The notes under the pieces: model-generated
Told to the model about the DNA's origin: nothing
The model's database searches: none
Seen by the model: only the letters and a program-made list of their open reading frames with translations
Part shown: positions 1 through 6,585 of the stretch, one piece after another
How the letters are laid out: each line of letters begins with the position of its first letter
Position numbering within the stretch: position 1 is the stretch's first letter
Origin: an uncultured Clostridia bacterium
GTDB taxonomy: Bacteria > Bacillota_A > Clostridia > Oscillospirales > Oscillospiraceae
Direction: 5' to 3'
NCBI GenBank assembly: GCA_949289625.1
Contig: CASEPH010000191.1
Location: 1-7,607 of the forward strand
DNA: 7,607 nt
Made by a program: the position numbers and the translations under genes

Positions 1-3
1 TAC

Positions 4-10
4 TCTCCCC
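4..10 (-). promoter_or_regulatory. Probable ribosome binding site of the next gene, off the left edge
   Basis: Just after the TAA stop of the sigma-like gene the minus strand reads GACTGGGGGAGAGTA up to the window edge. The GGGGGAG matches the style of the ribosome binding sites inside the operon and suggests another gene starting within a few bases outside the window. The start codon is not visible, so this is inference. Confidence 0.4.
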
Positions 11-15
11 CAGTC

Positions 16-555
16 TTACAGCTGGACCTGGGCTGCTGCATATGCGCTGAGATAGTAGTCACGCAGTTTTTCCAGTGCAGCGTCAAAACTGTCCTTTACA
101 GGTTTCCGCGTAGGTTTCATACCGTCCAGATAATCGAGGACTGCCCGGCGCTCCTGGGGTTCCAGTCGGGCCAATGCCTGCCGAAGTCGCTTTTCACGAA
201 TCAGGTCAGCATCGCTATTTATAGCGGTAACAGGGAGAAAACCAAAGTCCTCCGCCCGTACCCGGTACAAGCCGGCAGCCACACGTCTCTCATGGTCCAT
301 CATGGTAAGGGGACTGCAGCGTCGCTTGAGGTTCAGAATTTCATACTGAAGCTCCGCCCAGATGTGGACGGCGACAGAGTCGCAGCGCCGGTCATCATAA
401 GAGTCAATTGCCTGGAGCGCAGTAATGGCCAACTCCTGATACACATCCTCCAGTTCCAGATGCAAGGCATACAGCAAAAAACGGTGCAACCGCAGCGTGC
501 GGTTGATCAGGTCAATATTTTCCATAAAGATATGATTTCTTGTAATGCTATCCAT
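16..555 (-). CDS. Sigma-70-like protein with intact region 2 and shortened region 4
   Basis: 179 residues. The N-terminal half reads like sigma-70 region 2: a helix from about residue 16, then LEDVYQELAITALQAIDSYD (35-54), close to the region 2.2 core-binding pattern, followed by a helix ending in LKRR (76-79). The C-terminal part (about 120-167) starts like region 4 with RLRQALARLEPQERRAVLDYL and ends with ALEKLRDYY, but the helix-turn-helix between them is about nine residues too short, so binding of a -35 element is doubtful. The ATG at 555 is preceded by AAAAGGAG at 7-nt spacing. It is the last complete gene of the operon, about 100 nt after the 109-residue gene. It may be an alternative sigma factor, a sigma-derived regulator or a phage/ICE late activator. 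The sigma relationship of region 2 is fairly clear; the role is inferred. Confidence 0.75.
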   Translation of the reverse strand: MDSITRNHIFMENIDLINRTLRLHRFLLYALHLELEDVYQELAITALQAIDSYDDRRCDSVAVHIWAELQYEILNLKRRCSPLTMMDHERRVAAGLYRVRAEDFGFLPVTAINSDADLIREKRLRQALARLEPQERRAVLDYLDGMKPTRKPVKDSFDAALEKLRDYYLSAYAAAQVQL

Positions 556-659
556 TTGTGATCTCCTTTTCTGGGCAGGCGGGCATAATGAAGCCAGCTT
601 GCTCCTCCGTATTATCTAAATTCAGTCCAGCGGAAGATGGGGCTGCCGCCTGTATAGGC

Positions 660-989
660 TCAGGCAGGCACACTCTCAGTGACCAGGGGAAGGTCAAACA
701 GGAGCCAAAACAGTTCCTCCGAAAGTGCCGTAGCGGACATCCCCTTGTGGTACCAAAGAAGTCGGGGGTCTCCGCCATTCAGCGTGATGATGACAGGAAC
801 TTTCCCGCACGGCTGATACGCCAGCGGCGTCACATCAACCTCGATTCCGGCCTTACGAAATACCGGCTCCAGGACTGCCTGAACATACCGGGCGATACCA
901 GTGGGGTTCTCCTCCGCCTCAATAGGGCAACAAATAGCAGATACGGTCAGGGCAAAGCCCAGGGAACTATCCATCGCGTTTTTTACCAT
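660..989 (-). CDS. Small conserved-looking protein of unknown function (109 aa)
   Basis: 109 residues, not recognised. The start chosen is the ATG at 989, which has AAGGAG nine nt upstream; an in-frame ATG 15 codons further upstream lies in an intergenic hairpin and has no ribosome binding site. The protein has no clear membrane segment. It has a hydrophobic beginning (GFALTVSAICC, 11-21), a predicted helix around GIARYVQAVLEPVFRKAG (31-48), a strand-like VPVIITLNGG (64-73), and an amphipathic C-terminal helix ALSEELFWLLFDLPL. This mixture suggests a small alpha/beta domain. It sits between the VWA gene (65 nt away) and the sigma-like gene (about 100 nt away) on the same strand, so it is probably co-transcribed with them. 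A role as an adaptor or substrate of the AAA+/VWA pair is possible but unsupported. Confidence 0.7.
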   Translation of the reverse strand: MVKNAMDSSLGFALTVSAICCPIEAEENPTGIARYVQAVLEPVFRKAGIEVDVTPLAYQPCGKVPVIITLNGGDPRLLWYHKGMSATALSEELFWLLFDLPLVTESVPA

Positions 990-1014
990 GATCAGAAACT
1001 CCTTCCGTAAATGG

Positions 1015-1048
1015 GCAGGGGAAAGCCATCTCAATGGCCTTCCCCTGC
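1015..1048 (-). repeat. Intercistronic hairpin, 15-bp stem, no T-tract
   Basis: On the minus strand GCAGGGGAAGGCCAT, loop TGAG, then ATGGCTTTCCCCTGC forms a 15-bp stem with a single G-U wobble; on the plus strand that position is an A-C mismatch, so the structure favours minus-strand RNA. It starts 6 nt after the VWA stop codon and is followed by CCATTTACGG, not by T's, so it is not a normal intrinsic terminator. It may protect the 3' end of the upstream message or mark a processing site that lowers expression of the downstream genes. Confidence 0.65.
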
Positions 1049-1054
1049 TGTCAA

Positions 1055-3457
1055 TTAGTAGCGGATATACCGCTTGATGATACCGGCCAGCTTGACCGGC
1101 AGTTTTGTGAGATCAGTGATGTCCAGATAGGCGTCACCATAGATGCGCTCGATGTTCTCCTTATCGGCTCCAATGGCAGCTGCAACGAACAGAATCCCCT
1201 TGCGTTGATATTCATGCTTGATTCCACGCAGATCCTCCTCGGCCGCAGTGCCGCCATAGCCAGAATCCGCAGGTTGTCCGTCGGACACCAGCATCAGCAG
1301 CTTGATATCCTCCGGCCGATGAACCAGGTGTTCCGCCACAAAACGTAGCGCGGCACCATCCCGGTTACTACCCCTCGCCGAAATATCCATCATCCGATAG
1401 CGGTCGTTCTGGTCAATAGCGTCAAACTCAGCGTAGGAATAGAGATCGACGCCACCGGACGTAGAGTGACCATACACGGTAATGGGAATTCCAAGTGCCT
1501 GGCAGAAATCATAGAGGATGATTGCGGTCGCTCTGGCATAGGTAGCTCGGTCATTCCAGGACATACTGCCCGACTCATCCAACAAGAGCCCCACACAGAG
1601 CGCGGGCATCTCATTGGGCAGTGCATTTTTGTAGAATACCCGGGAATCCGTCCGAAACAGCGCGTGGGAATCCAGCCGCCTGCCCATCAGCAGGCTTGTC
1701 TGTTTGCCGCCGCGCCGACTGTCCTGCATTTGCTGTAGGACGGACTTTTGCAGCTGTTTAGAGATGTGAAGGAGGTCGCCGGCAATGGACTGGTACTCTT
1801 CCTTCATTTCTTCATTGACAGAGGCGATCCTGTGAACCGTCTTACTGACGCCGTCATGAATATCACCATAGGAGATGCTCTGTGCCAGTTCTGTCAGTTC
1901 CTTGGTTCGCTGGCGCTCCAGTTCTGTGGTCACACTGTCCTCGGCGATCCGGTTCAGCAGCCGCTCAATATCGGCTGCGGCCCCAGTATATCCTGCACCC
2001 TCATAGCCGTCATCCAGTTCTGTGCTGCCGCCCTCCGGTGCAGATACCTCACTGGTCTCCTGCAGCGGAATACGGCCTCCCTCCTGGTCCGACACCATCT
2101 GATGTGACTGGGGCAGGCCCGGGCCATTTGGCATCATTTCCAAGCTGTCGTCCTGCTCAGATCCTTCTTCAGACTCAACATCAGCAGGAGCTGCTGTTCC
2201 ATCTTCATCGGGCTCTTCACTGGAGGATTCGTCAGGTTCTTCACCAGGGGCTTCACCTGGCTCTTTGCTGGGATCTTCGGGATCTTCGCCGGGGTCTTCA
2301 CTGGGATCTTCCCCGTCCTCCCCACTCGCGTTCATTGTTTCGTCGCCCTCCGGCTCCTGTTCCTCACTCTCGTCGTCCGCCGCTAAGGCTGCAGTTGCTG
2401 CACGCTGGGAACTGGTGGCCGATTTGCTCTCAGTTGAGGCAGGACCCGCCCCCACGGGAGTCGTATCGCCGGTACCTTCCTCGCTGCCGCCGGAAAGGGC
2501 TGACAGGATGCTGTTCAGCAGATCGTTCGGGTCGCCGGATCCGGAGCCTCCTCCTTCTGCAGTGGTGTTTTCTGCGTTCTCCTTGAGTTTCTCCAGCAGA
2601 TTCTTAATGTGAGTCCAGCAGCGGATCAGGATTAGATTCGCTGTACGGCACCGCTCCCGGGCATCCCTGCTGACCAGGGCTTTATCCAGATCTCCCAGAA
2701 GCGAGAAGACCATTTGAATTCGCTCATCAGAAAGAGGTGTTCCGCCATACTTGAGTTCTCCCCATAGCATGTAAGAGAGAATTCCGTTACGAATACTCAG
2801 CCAAATATGGCCACCATCCTCTTCCTGGTCGATCATGTCCTCCATGGTGGAGAACTGCTCAAAGCGGACCTGCCGCAGTGTTTCCAGGGTGCTACCCAGA
2901 ATGCCGGGATAGTCCAGCAGCATCCTGTTTTCGATGTACCCATCTTCCAGGACATTCAGAATGTCGTGGGTTACCCGAGTAAGCAGTTCCCTGTTTTTCG
3001 GGTCAGCTGCCTGGTAGTCCCACAGATCCGCCTCCGCGTCCCGTTCTGTAATATTCCGTAGAACCGGAGGTTCCGGGAACCACTTTCCTGAATCCATAAA
3101 GGAATGGTATGACTGATAGAGCAGGAAGTCTGTGTAGAGCACATGCCCAAGCTCATGGGAAAACATGCCGCTGACCATCTCATACCGCGCCTGCCGCCCT
3201 TTCTGCTTGGTCACAAGAGGGTTGCCGGCGTTGATGTGAATCAGGAGGTTGTTCGTAAAGGCCAATCTCGATTGCTTCGGCTCCCACTTGATGTCCAGCT
3301 TCACCCGGCGCCGGTAACCGTACCGCCGCGTCTGTGCAGCAGCAATATCGGCAAAATGGGTCGCCAGGATGCGAGAGGTGAAAAACTGTCGGTCTGTGAT
3401 TTTGGACTGTTTCTGCGCAATCAGCTGCTTAATCTTTTTGTGACTCACTCTTGCCAA
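1055..3457 (-). CDS. VWA-domain protein with N-terminal HExxH region, CobT/NorD-like
   Basis: 800 residues. The C-terminal third is a von Willebrand A domain: the MIDAS motif DESGS at 627-631, GSNRDGAAL at 696-704 resembling the CobT GNIDGEAL stretch, and LMLVSDGQPAD at 721-731 supplying the last metal-binding aspartate. The N-terminal region has HELGH at 101-105, a zinc-protease-type motif, followed by NVLEDGYIE (168-176), reminiscent of the glutamate-rich motif of NorD and CobT. A long acidic, low-complexity linker (about 296-480) joins the halves, and a helical, probably coiled segment (about 495-580) precedes the VWA domain. The start is the TTG at 3457: AAAGGGGG lies 10 nt upstream and an in-frame TAG excludes anything earlier. 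The gene directly follows the AAA+ ATPase gene with a 36-nt gap, the arrangement of MoxR/VWA chaperone pairs. The VWA call is firm; protease activity is only suggested by the motif. Confidence 0.9.
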   Translation of the reverse strand: MARVSHKKIKQLIAQKQSKITDRQFFTSRILATHFADIAAAQTRRYGYRRRVKLDIKWEPKQSRLAFTNNLLIHINAGNPLVTKQKGRQARYEMVSGMFSHELGHVLYTDFLLYQSYHSFMDSGKWFPEPPVLRNITERDAEADLWDYQAADPKNRELLTRVTHDILNVLEDGYIENRMLLDYPGILGSTLETLRQVRFEQFSTMEDMIDQEEDGGHIWLSIRNGILSYMLWGELKYGGTPLSDERIQMVFSLLGDLDKALVSRDARERCRTANLILIRCWTHIKNLLEKLKENAENTTAEGGGSGSGDPNDLLNSILSALSGGSEEGTGDTTPVGAGPASTESKSATSSQRAATAALAADDESEEQEPEGDETMNASGEDGEDPSEDPGEDPEDPSKEPGEAPGEEPDESSSEEPDEDGTAAPADVESEEGSEQDDSLEMMPNGPGLPQSHQMVSDQEGGRIPLQETSEVSAPEGGSTELDDGYEGAGYTGAAADIERLLNRIAEDSVTTELERQRTKELTELAQSISYGDIHDGVSKTVHRIASVNEEMKEEYQSIAGDLLHISKQLQKSVLQQMQDSRRGGKQTSLLMGRRLDSHALFRTDSRVFYKNALPNEMPALCVGLLLDESGSMSWNDRATYARATAIILYDFCQALGIPITVYGHSTSGGVDLYSYAEFDAIDQNDRYRMMDISARGSNRDGAALRFVAEHLVHRPEDIKLLMLVSDGQPADSGYGGTAAEEDLRGIKHEYQRKGILFVAAAIGADKENIERIYGDAYLDITDLTKLPVKLAGIIKRYIRY
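2212..2313 (-). repeat. Imperfect 12-bp tandem repeats coding the acidic linker
   Basis: On the plus strand about eight units close to GNTCTTCNCYGG follow one another, for example GCTCTTCACTGG, GTTCTTCACCAG, GATCTTCGCCGG and GGTCTTCACTGG, with one 9-nt unit. They encode the E/D-P-G/S-rich run (EDPSEDPGEDPEDPSKEPGE and on) of the VWA protein. The units remain in frame, so length changes by slippage would keep the protein open. An acidic flexible linker in front of the VWA domain is also a feature of CobT-type proteins. Confidence 0.7.
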
Positions 3458-3493
3458 GAGTAGCTGTCCCCCTTTCTAAAACATAGAATTTGT

Positions 3494-5356
3494 TCAGACC
3501 GCCTTCTTGCGTTTGGGTGCGAAGATGGGCTCCAGTACGGTTGTAAGCAAAGCGGCCCGGTCCTCCTCATCGGAAGTGGCTTTGCTCACGATGGTATAGA
3601 GCGCAGAGCTGTAGGGATCCCCCGTGATCTCTGTGCTCATGATCCAGTCGATGAGGCTGCGCATTCCGCAGTTACCGTCCGAGATGCCGTTTTTCCGGCA
3701 GTAGTCTGCCATATCCGTCACAACCTGCACCATGCGGCCCACCAGGACATCATCCTCACAGCCAGTAATGCTCATGGCGCGCTGCGCCATAATTTCCGGT
3801 GCAGGCAGTTCAATGTCCTGGGTAAGGTTCATTCGATCCAATACCGACTGGTTGACGCCCCGGCATCCCTCATAACTGACATTTGTGGTCACCACGACCA
3901 CGGCGTCCGGGTGGCGGTGAATCACCTCGCCGGTAGGCAAAGTGATAGAACCTCCCTGCTCCAGAAGCGAGTTCAGGCCCACCAGCACACCGGGCTGGAT
4001 AATGGTCGTAGGCTCCTGGATCTCAACGAGGTACCCATGCTTGAGTGCGCGGATAAAATCCGTCTCGATGTAGGTGAAGGTCTGCCGCCCGTCTGCGGTC
4101 TCAGGCTTTACTTTACAAAGCTGCTGAAGTTTATCGGTGACCATCTCCATGACCAGGCCCATGCAGTCCTGGGATGTGGCGTTGGCTTTCTCAACGCCAG
4201 AAAGCTTCTGATAGGTGCCGACAGGGTCGTAGTCCATGTCGTCCAAGTCGGGCAAGCCCATGAGTTTTTTCACATTCTCATAGGTGATACCACCCATCTC
4301 CTTGAGCTGCTCACGCTGCTGATCCAATTCGGCATCGCCGGTAGATGGGCCGTTTGTGTCAGGAAACACCTGGCCAATCAGGTCGTAGATCTCCGTCCCG
4401 GCAGAGCATGTGTACTTCATGTACGGCAGGTTCAAGCCAGCCGCAATGGCACGGGCACCCTCAGTTTTTCCGGTTCCGGCCGGGCCCCGCAGCAGGAAAT
4501 TTCGCATAGGCAGCGCTTTGCCGGTGGACTGCTTTGCGTGCTTACAAATAGTGATCACTTCTTCGGGCAGCACATACCAGGGTGCCAGGACAGGCACAAG
4601 GCTCTGCTCAAAAGGTGTGAGCACCCGCGCCGGATCCAGCACATACTTGCCGACAAAATTGCTGTGAGGCGTTGCAGGCTTAATTTCCAGCTTTTCCGGC
4701 ACGCTGCTGTTGGCCAGGATCGTGAACATGCCAGCGACCACGGTGTCCGGCTGGAAGTTTCCGGAGTCAATATGTGTGGTGGATACCCGCATCACATTGC
4801 CGGCGCTATCAATACTGACCGGCAGATGTGCGGGACAGGAACTGTCCTGTACGCGCCGGTATGCATTGTCACAGAGAATTGCCATGCGTTCCGTCGCCTC
4901 ACCCATGTCCGGGTAGCCCCCCTGATACTGGACCTCCAAGGCATCCAGGTTCTCCCGGAATTCGTCGTCCGCCATCAGAGCCGGGAGCATCGACATCACA
5001 ATCACAGCGCCGTCCTGCCCGTTGTTGCGAACCGCATAGGCCTCAACCAACTCCGTGTCCTTGTTGTAGATACTGGCAAGGATGGAGCCTCCCGTAGGGT
5101 CGTAGACTGCCAGGTGAAATACATCAGGTCCGGAAGCGGACTTATACTCCGCTACGCCCTTGGCGCCGCAAGTGCCGACTGCGCCCGGTGTGGAGCCATC
5201 CCTGCATTTGAAGTATGCCTGGACAGCCTTCACCACCGTGCTGCACAGCGTTGCTTCCGTTCCGTCCCCATATTTGGACGAGACCTTCACTTTTTTCTTG
5301 ACCTTATCAAATGGCGCGGGTAAAGGCCGGCCAAATACAAACAATTTTGAACTCAT
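3494..5356 (-). CDS. MoxR-like AAA+ ATPase with large insertion
   Basis: 620 residues. Residues 1-240 form an N-terminal region I do not recognise; the AAA+ core follows. Seen motifs: Walker A GPAGTGKT (291-298), EIYDLIGQV (322-330) equivalent to the conserved DLIG segment of MoxR proteins, LVEIQEP (443-449) at the Walker B position, VVVTTN (487-492) as sensor 1, NQSVLDRMN with probable arginine finger R508, and GMRSLIDW (564-571) with sensor-2 R566. Between the DLIG segment and Walker B is an extra stretch of about 95 residues (333-427), which most MoxR proteins lack. Walker B has Q447 where aspartate is usual, followed by the catalytic-type E448. The start is the ATG at 5356 with GGGAG 10 nt upstream; earlier in-frame codons overlap the preceding gene. 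The C-terminus is basic (KRKKAV). Its partner is almost certainly the VWA protein encoded next. Confidence 0.92.
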   Translation of the reverse strand: MSSKLFVFGRPLPAPFDKVKKKVKVSSKYGDGTEATLCSTVVKAVQAYFKCRDGSTPGAVGTCGAKGVAEYKSASGPDVFHLAVYDPTGGSILASIYNKDTELVEAYAVRNNGQDGAVIVMSMLPALMADDEFRENLDALEVQYQGGYPDMGEATERMAILCDNAYRRVQDSSCPAHLPVSIDSAGNVMRVSTTHIDSGNFQPDTVVAGMFTILANSSVPEKLEIKPATPHSNFVGKYVLDPARVLTPFEQSLVPVLAPWYVLPEEVITICKHAKQSTGKALPMRNFLLRGPAGTGKTEGARAIAAGLNLPYMKYTCSAGTEIYDLIGQVFPDTNGPSTGDAELDQQREQLKEMGGITYENVKKLMGLPDLDDMDYDPVGTYQKLSGVEKANATSQDCMGLVMEMVTDKLQQLCKVKPETADGRQTFTYIETDFIRALKHGYLVEIQEPTTIIQPGVLVGLNSLLEQGGSITLPTGEVIHRHPDAVVVVTTNVSYEGCRGVNQSVLDRMNLTQDIELPAPEIMAQRAMSITGCEDDVLVGRMVQVVTDMADYCRKNGISDGNCGMRSLIDWIMSTEITGDPYSSALYTIVSKATSDEEDRAALLTTVLEPIFAPKRKKAV

Positions 5357-5370
5357 TTGGATCACACTCC

Positions 5371-6135
5371 CTATTTGACTTTGATTTGCACCTGAATGCC
5401 ATCTGCCAGCGGCTCCGCCGCAGTAAAGCCATTCCTCAGCAGTTCCTGGCAGATAAGCGGCCAACTATCCCCATGAGGGAGCTTGCTTGCAGGGATACGG
5501 AAGCTATCATCCCCACAGCCAATCACCTCATTACACTGGGCATTTAGCGCCTGGAGGTTTGCCTCCACCCACTCAAATGCCAGAAGGCCATAGTCCACTG
5601 CATCCGATTCCTGCTCAGGATCTTCCTTGGGTTCAGCATCCGGTGCCTGGTCTGGCCCTTGGTCCGGCGCTGGTTCCGGTTGCTGCCGTTGCTCAGCCGA
5701 TGGATAGTGGAGGCCGCAGAACTGAAGGTTGTTCACCAGCACCTCCGCTTTCCGATATCCTCCAGCCCGGTTCAGCATGATATTCAGCGCTCCTCCATGG
5801 GCAAACCGCTCACGAGCATCTGGAACGCCCCAGATCCATCTAGCATCAGGATACTGGACAAGTACCTGTTCGGTGATCTTGCGCTGGAGTACGGCAAATG
5901 CCATGTTCAGCATTGACTCCTCGGATGCAGGCTCCGGAAGAGCCAAAAGCGGAGGAGGTTCCACCTGCACAGGCTGGTTTTCCATATGGAACAGCATCCA
6001 AAGCGCGTAAAAGAAAACACCGATCATCATCAACAACAGGATCGGCCACATTCTGAGTATGAAGTTCGTCATGATCATCATGCCGATGATGGTCAGGACA
6101 TCACGCCTCTTTTTTCTCTTCTCCTTGCATTGCAT
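5371..6135 (-). CDS. Single-pass membrane protein of unknown function (254 aa)
   Basis: 254 residues. A basic N-terminus (KEKRKKRR, 4-11) is followed by a hydrophobic stretch from about 13, with the clearest membrane helix at about 29-50 (MWPILLLMMIGVFFYALWML). By the positive-inside rule the long C-terminal part should lie outside the membrane. That part has a first domain (about 70-145) with YPDARWIWGVPDARERF and LNIMLNRAGGYRKAEVLVNN, a proline- and acid-rich linker (146-182), and a second small domain (183-254). The start chosen is the ATG at 6135: AAAGGAGG, inside the upstream gene, is 9 nt away. The gene overlaps the preceding gene by 35 nt, so translation is probably coupled, and its stop is 14 nt before the ATPase start. 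It could anchor the ATPase/VWA complex to the membrane; that is inference. A GTG three nt upstream is an alternative start. Confidence 0.8.
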   Translation of the reverse strand: MQCKEKRKKRRDVLTIIGMMIMTNFILRMWPILLLMMIGVFFYALWMLFHMENQPVQVEPPPLLALPEPASEESMLNMAFAVLQRKITEQVLVQYPDARWIWGVPDARERFAHGGALNIMLNRAGGYRKAEVLVNNLQFCGLHYPSAEQRQQPEPAPDQGPDQAPDAEPKEDPEQESDAVDYGLLAFEWVEANLQALNAQCNEVIGCGDDSFRIPASKLPHGDSWPLICQELLRNGFTAAEPLADGIQVQIKVK

Positions 6136-6481
6136 CACACATTGCCTCCTTTGATTTTGGCAGGTAAAGATAGACGGTACTATCCCCCATTTCCGGCGGA
6201 TGGCAGCTGACAAGAGCCGCCATCAAACCGCTTTCTTTACCGAGAAGCATTCTGACACGCCTTTCTCCGCCTTCCTTTGTCAATTCCGGGAATACGGCGT
6301 TCTTGAAGTCACAGCCAGTCGTACACAGCTGCAGCCGGAACTGCCTTCGGTGTCCTAATGCATATTGCAGACATTGGCGCTGTTCTTTGGTAATCGCGTC
6401 ACCAGTCAACTGACGAAGGACGACATCCAGCTTTTTTGCACGATCTGCCATGTCTTTTTTCGCAAAAGTCTGATTTTTCAA
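6101..6481 (-). CDS. Small protein of unknown function (126 aa)
   Basis: 126 residues from the TTG at 6481. This start is preferred because GGGAGGTGA places GGAGG 8 nt upstream. The ATG at 6487 is only 2 nt from GGAGG, and an ATG at 6520 lies in the 3' arm of a hairpin with no ribosome binding site. The protein has a lysine-rich helical beginning (KNQTFAKKDMADRAKKLDVVLRQL), a middle with ALGHRRQFRLQLCTTGCDF, and a strand-rich segment ending in DSTVYLYLPKS before a charged tail. There are two cysteines near each other (52 and 56) and a third at 93, but no recognised metal motif. No membrane segment is seen. The gene overlaps the membrane-protein gene by 35 nt and follows ssb by about 100 nt. 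Function unknown. Confidence 0.75.
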   Translation of the reverse strand: MKNQTFAKKDMADRAKKLDVVLRQLTGDAITKEQRQCLQYALGHRRQFRLQLCTTGCDFKNAVFPELTKEGGERRVRMLLGKESGLMAALVSCHPPEMGDSTVYLYLPKSKEAMCDAMQGEEKKEA

Positions 6482-6489
6482 ATCCATCA

Positions 6490-6495
6490 CCTCCC
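6490..6495 (-). promoter_or_regulatory. Ribosome binding site deciding a TTG start
   Basis: The minus strand reads TTTTAGGGAGGTGATGGATTTG. The extended match GGGAGGTGA to the 16S anti-Shine-Dalgarno covers the ATG at 6487, making that codon a poor start, whereas the TTG at 6481 is at ideal spacing (8 nt from GGAGG). Confidence 0.6.
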
Positions 6496-6508
6496 TAAAA
6501 CGCAAAAT

Positions 6509-6553
6509 AAGAGCGCACATGGAGTGGACGGATCCAACATCATGTGCGCTCTT
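6509..6553 (-). terminator. Intercistronic hairpin after ssb, possible weak terminator
   Basis: A perfect 13-bp inverted repeat AAGAGCGCACATG / CATGTGCGCTCTT flanks a 19-nt loop that can itself form a TGGA/TCCA mini-stem with a 4-nt loop. In the minus-strand direction it is followed by ATTTTGCGTTTT, a broken T-tract, so partial termination after ssb is plausible. This would give ssb more transcript than the downstream genes. It could instead be an RNA processing or stability element. Confidence 0.55.
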
Positions 6554-6585
6554 TTACGCCTGTTTCCATTGTTGCTGCCGGTTTC

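Noticed and set aside
548..778. 76-codon minus-strand frame whose TAG overlaps the sigma-like ATG
   Set aside because: The overlap looks like translational coupling, but most of it lies over the 3' end of the 109-residue gene, its ATG has no ribosome binding site, and the product is not protein-like in its first half. A frameshifted longer form of the 109-residue protein is possible but not supported.
1882..2586. 234-codon plus-strand frame opposite the VWA acidic linker
   Set aside because: Its arginine-, proline- and histidine-rich low-complexity product is the antisense image of the acidic repeat region.
3911..5323. 470-codon open frame on the plus strand opposite the AAA+ gene
   Set aside because: It is fully antisense to a gene with clear AAA+ motifs, its protein has no recognisable domain, and it has the composition of a shadow frame in a gene of moderately high GC.
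6482..6520. Upstream ATG (6520) or ATG (6487) as start of the 126-residue gene
   Set aside because: The first lies in a hairpin arm with no ribosome binding site; the second is only 2 nt from GGAGG. The TTG at 6481 has the correct spacing, although the ATG at 6487 cannot be fully excluded.
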